From assembly GCA_902582405.1 (NCBI GenBank), contig CACHSA010000001.1:1-64000 (forward strand): 64,000 bases of DNA, written 5' to 3'. The notes beneath the pieces were generated by a model, which had not been told where the DNA came from, ran no database searches, and saw only the letters and a list, made by a program, of their open reading frames with translations. This DNA is from an uncultured Bacteroidota bacterium. Lineage in GTDB: Bacteria; Bacteroidota; Bacteroidia; Flavobacteriales; Flavobacteriaceae. Shown piece after piece: positions 62,214 through 64,000 of the stretch (its first letter is position 1; the number at the start of each line of letters is the position of its first letter). A program made the position numbers and the translations under genes.

Positions 62214-63194
62214 TTAAGGTTTATAATTAGCTTTTTTGAAAATTTCTTCAGAGGACAAGTCAAGAATTTCTGAAATATTTAATAATGGATTTTTTTTTGA
62301 AAATGATCTCACAATTTGCCATCCAATCCATTGCCCAATTTTCCCAGGGCTATCATTATCAATTTCCAAATAAAATTTTGAAAATGGTGCGGGATTTATA
62401 AATCTATCTTCTAAATCATCATCTGTATCAAATAAAAGTTCATTTTCGATAAAATATTTCCATATATAATCTTCATTTTGCATTGCCCAATTAATCTGTT
62501 TGTCAGAATATCCAATTTTAATCCCATCATTTGATGATGGAATTATAAAATCTTTTAATAAAAGTATTTTGCCTTTATAAATAATCTTATCTAAAAAAAA
62601 TCTGCTAACAGGTCTTCTTACAATTGAATTTGCGATTTCGTCTACTAAAATAGAACTAAATCTAGATCTATCCATGTCTGCCTTTATATAACTAGGAATA
62701 CCCTCGTATATTTTGTTAGTTGAACCTAAAAAAGTATCTATTGAAATTAAAACAATTGAGTCGGCAAAAATTATTTTGTTTTGATAATCCACATTATTTG
62801 TTAATGTTAGAAATTTTGGAATTTTTATTAAAGGGAAGTAATAAATCAAATGTTTGTATATATTCTCAGATTCTTTTTCAAGATCAATTAAGTTTGGAAA
62901 ATTTTTGTTTACTTCATTATAAAGCAAATTCTGGATAGAATCTTTTTTTCTCTTCATCCATACACTATCAGAGAACTGATCTGGAAAAAGATATTTATAT
63001 TTTTTTTTAAACTTCTGGAATTCTTCTCTTTTTACTGATGCAAATTTCAAATCAAATCGGTCAAATTTAATTTCCACAGGAATTTGCTCTATTTGGGCTT
63101 TAATTTTCTTTTCATTTGAGCATCCTGATATGAAGATGATAAGACAAAATATATTTAACATAAGAAATATCAATAACTTGCGCTGAATTATCAT
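62214..63194 (-). CDS. gldB: Gliding motility lipoprotein GldB
   Basis: 326 residues. The lipobox is ISGC at residue 25, so it is lipid-anchored. The conserved body (EIKFDRFDLKFASV near residue 45, then FLGSTNKIYEGIPSYI and the C-terminal KIGQWIGWQIVRSF) is GldB. GldB is required for gliding in F. johnsoniae, and it often occurs even in non-gliding relatives. It is operonic with gldC and divergent from nadE, with 42 bases between starts. Confidence 0.94.
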   Translation of the reverse strand: MIIQRKLLIFLMLNIFCLIIFISGCSNEKKIKAQIEQIPVEIKFDRFDLKFASVKREEFQKFKKKYKYLFPDQFSDSVWMKRKKDSIQNLLYNEVNKNFPNLIDLEKESENIYKHLIYYFPLIKIPKFLTLTNNVDYQNKIIFADSIVLISIDTFLGSTNKIYEGIPSYIKADMDRSRFSSILVDEIANSIVRRPVSRFFLDKIIYKGKILLLKDFIIPSSNDGIKIGYSDKQINWAMQNEDYIWKYFIENELLFDTDDDLEDRFINPAPFSKFYLEIDNDSPGKIGQWIGWQIVRSFSKKNPLLNISEILDLSSEEIFKKANYKP

Positions 63195-63236
63195 ATATTT
63201 TGTTTTTTAATTTTAGCAAAAGTAAAGAATTATAAG

Positions 63237-64000
63237 ATGGAAAGTATAAAAAAAGTATCTGACTACATTGAAAATTGGTTAAAACAATATATAAAAAAAT
63301 CCAAAATGGATGGCTTTGTAGTTGGAGTATCTGGAGGAGTAGACTCTGCTGTTACTTCGACAATTTGCGCTAGAACTGGATTTCCAACTTTATGTTTAGA
63401 GATGAGTATTTATCAAAATAGCTCTCAAATATCCAATGCAAGAAAACATATTAGTTGGTTAGAAGATAAATACAAAAACGTTTCCCATTATAATTTATCT
63501 TTAAACAAGTTATATGACGAATTCTGCAACTCATTGCCAAGTACAAAAAACAAAAAACATGAACTTGCTCTGGCAAATTCTAGGGCTAGATTAAGAATGG
63601 CGAATTTGTATTATTTTTCTACTATTAATAACTATTTAGTCGCAGGTACTGGAAATAAAGTTGAAGATTTTGGAATAGGCTTTTATACAAAGTATGGAGA
63701 TGGGGGTGTCGATTTAAGTCCAATCGCAGACTTATTGAAATCAGAGGTTTTTTTGTTAGCTAGACATCTGAATATTATTGAAGATATTCAAAAAACTGCT
63801 CCAACTGACGGGCTTTGGGATGATGACAGAACAGATGAAGATCAAATTGGGGCTTCGTACGACGAGATTGAATTTGTAATGAAAAACTTAGAAAAAAACT
63901 CTGAAAAAAAATTAACTAAAAGGCAGAAAAAAGTCTTTGAAATTTACAACTATCTTAATAATAAAAATAAACACAAAATGATTCCAATACCGATTTGTAA
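63237..64000 (+). CDS. nadE: NAD+ synthetase, 3' end outside window
   Basis: 254 codons are visible from ATG 63237 before the window ends; the ORF track omitted it because no stop is present. The PP-loop motif is VVGVSGGVDSA near residue 32. AGTGNKVEDFGIGFYTKYGDGGVDLSPI and APTDGLWDDDRTDEDQIG are NadE signatures. It is the ammonia-dependent single-domain form, without a glutaminase domain. It converts deamido-NAD to NAD. The end HKMIPIPIC suggests only a short tail is missing. Confidence 0.95.
   Translation, partial: MESIKKVSDYIENWLKQYIKKSKMDGFVVGVSGGVDSAVTSTICARTGFPTLCLEMSIYQNSSQISNARKHISWLEDKYKNVSHYNLSLNKLYDEFCNSLPSTKNKKHELALANSRARLRMANLYYFSTINNYLVAGTGNKVEDFGIGFYTKYGDGGVDLSPIADLLKSEVFLLARHLNIIEDIQKTAPTDGLWDDDRTDEDQIGASYDEIEFVMKNLEKNSEKKLTKRQKKVFEIYNYLNNKNKHKMIPIPIC

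Overview
The window looks like chromosomal DNA of a marine-type member of the Flavobacteriia (Bacteroidota). The evidence is the gliding genes gldB and gldC, a type IX secretion (T9SS) C-terminal sorting domain on a giant surface protein, an OmpA protein with thrombospondin type 3 (TSP3) repeats, a flavobacterial FtsZ tail, Bacteroidota-style TTTG/TAnnTTTG promoter boxes, very AT-rich DNA and tight packing. No insertion sequence, prophage, integrase or CRISPR array was seen. No gene-free stretch exceeds 300 bases; the longest, 44259-44529, holds a predicted ompA promoter and little else.

Layout. 1-2972: the tail of a tandem acyl-CoA dehydrogenase, a MaoC/NodN-type hydratase and a TetR regulator with a palindrome at its start, together a probable acyl-CoA degradation unit. 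2965-4524: a secreted amidohydrolase. 4592-18729: a 13.4-kb gene for a 4,477-residue T9SS surface protein (two LamG-like domains, three DUF285 cassettes, GLUG repeats, Ig-like repeats, a C-type lectin-like domain, thirteen TSP3 repeats, T9SS tail), translationally coupled to a small FN3-like lipoprotein. 18716-32024: housekeeping genes (SulP transporter, trxB, hisS, rpsF-rpsR-rplI, priA, yihY family, rlmH, ITPase, purB) plus an S41 lipoprotein protease. 32008-34613: a B12-riboswitch-controlled TonB receptor (BtuB-like) beside a DUF6580 membrane protein. 34621-37700: carB and rpmH. 37808-44258: small envelope genes, a lytic transglycosylase, a DUF5916 protein, idi and ompA. 44530-60333: tRNA-Arg and the division and cell wall (dcw) cluster read leftwards from mraZ to ftsZ and a YqeY protein, with an array of GTGGT boxes as predicted MraZ operator. 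60522-64000: alpha/beta hydrolase, yihA/engB, gldC, gldB and the start of nadE.

How the genes work together. The dcw cluster makes lipid II precursors (MurE, MurD, MurC, MraY, MurG), polymerises and crosslinks septal wall (FtsW, FtsI) and builds the ring (FtsZ, FtsA, FtsQ, FtsL), with MraZ as probable autoregulator. murF and ddl are absent here. The B12 riboswitch should shut off btuB when cobalamin is plentiful. The least ordinary element is the giant modular adhesin-like protein with its partner lipoprotein: a calcium-binding stalk and a lectin-like domain suggest attachment to a polymer or cell surface. Nothing in the window is a clearly new defence or mobile system. Function calls are family-level inferences from reading the sequence; no search was run.
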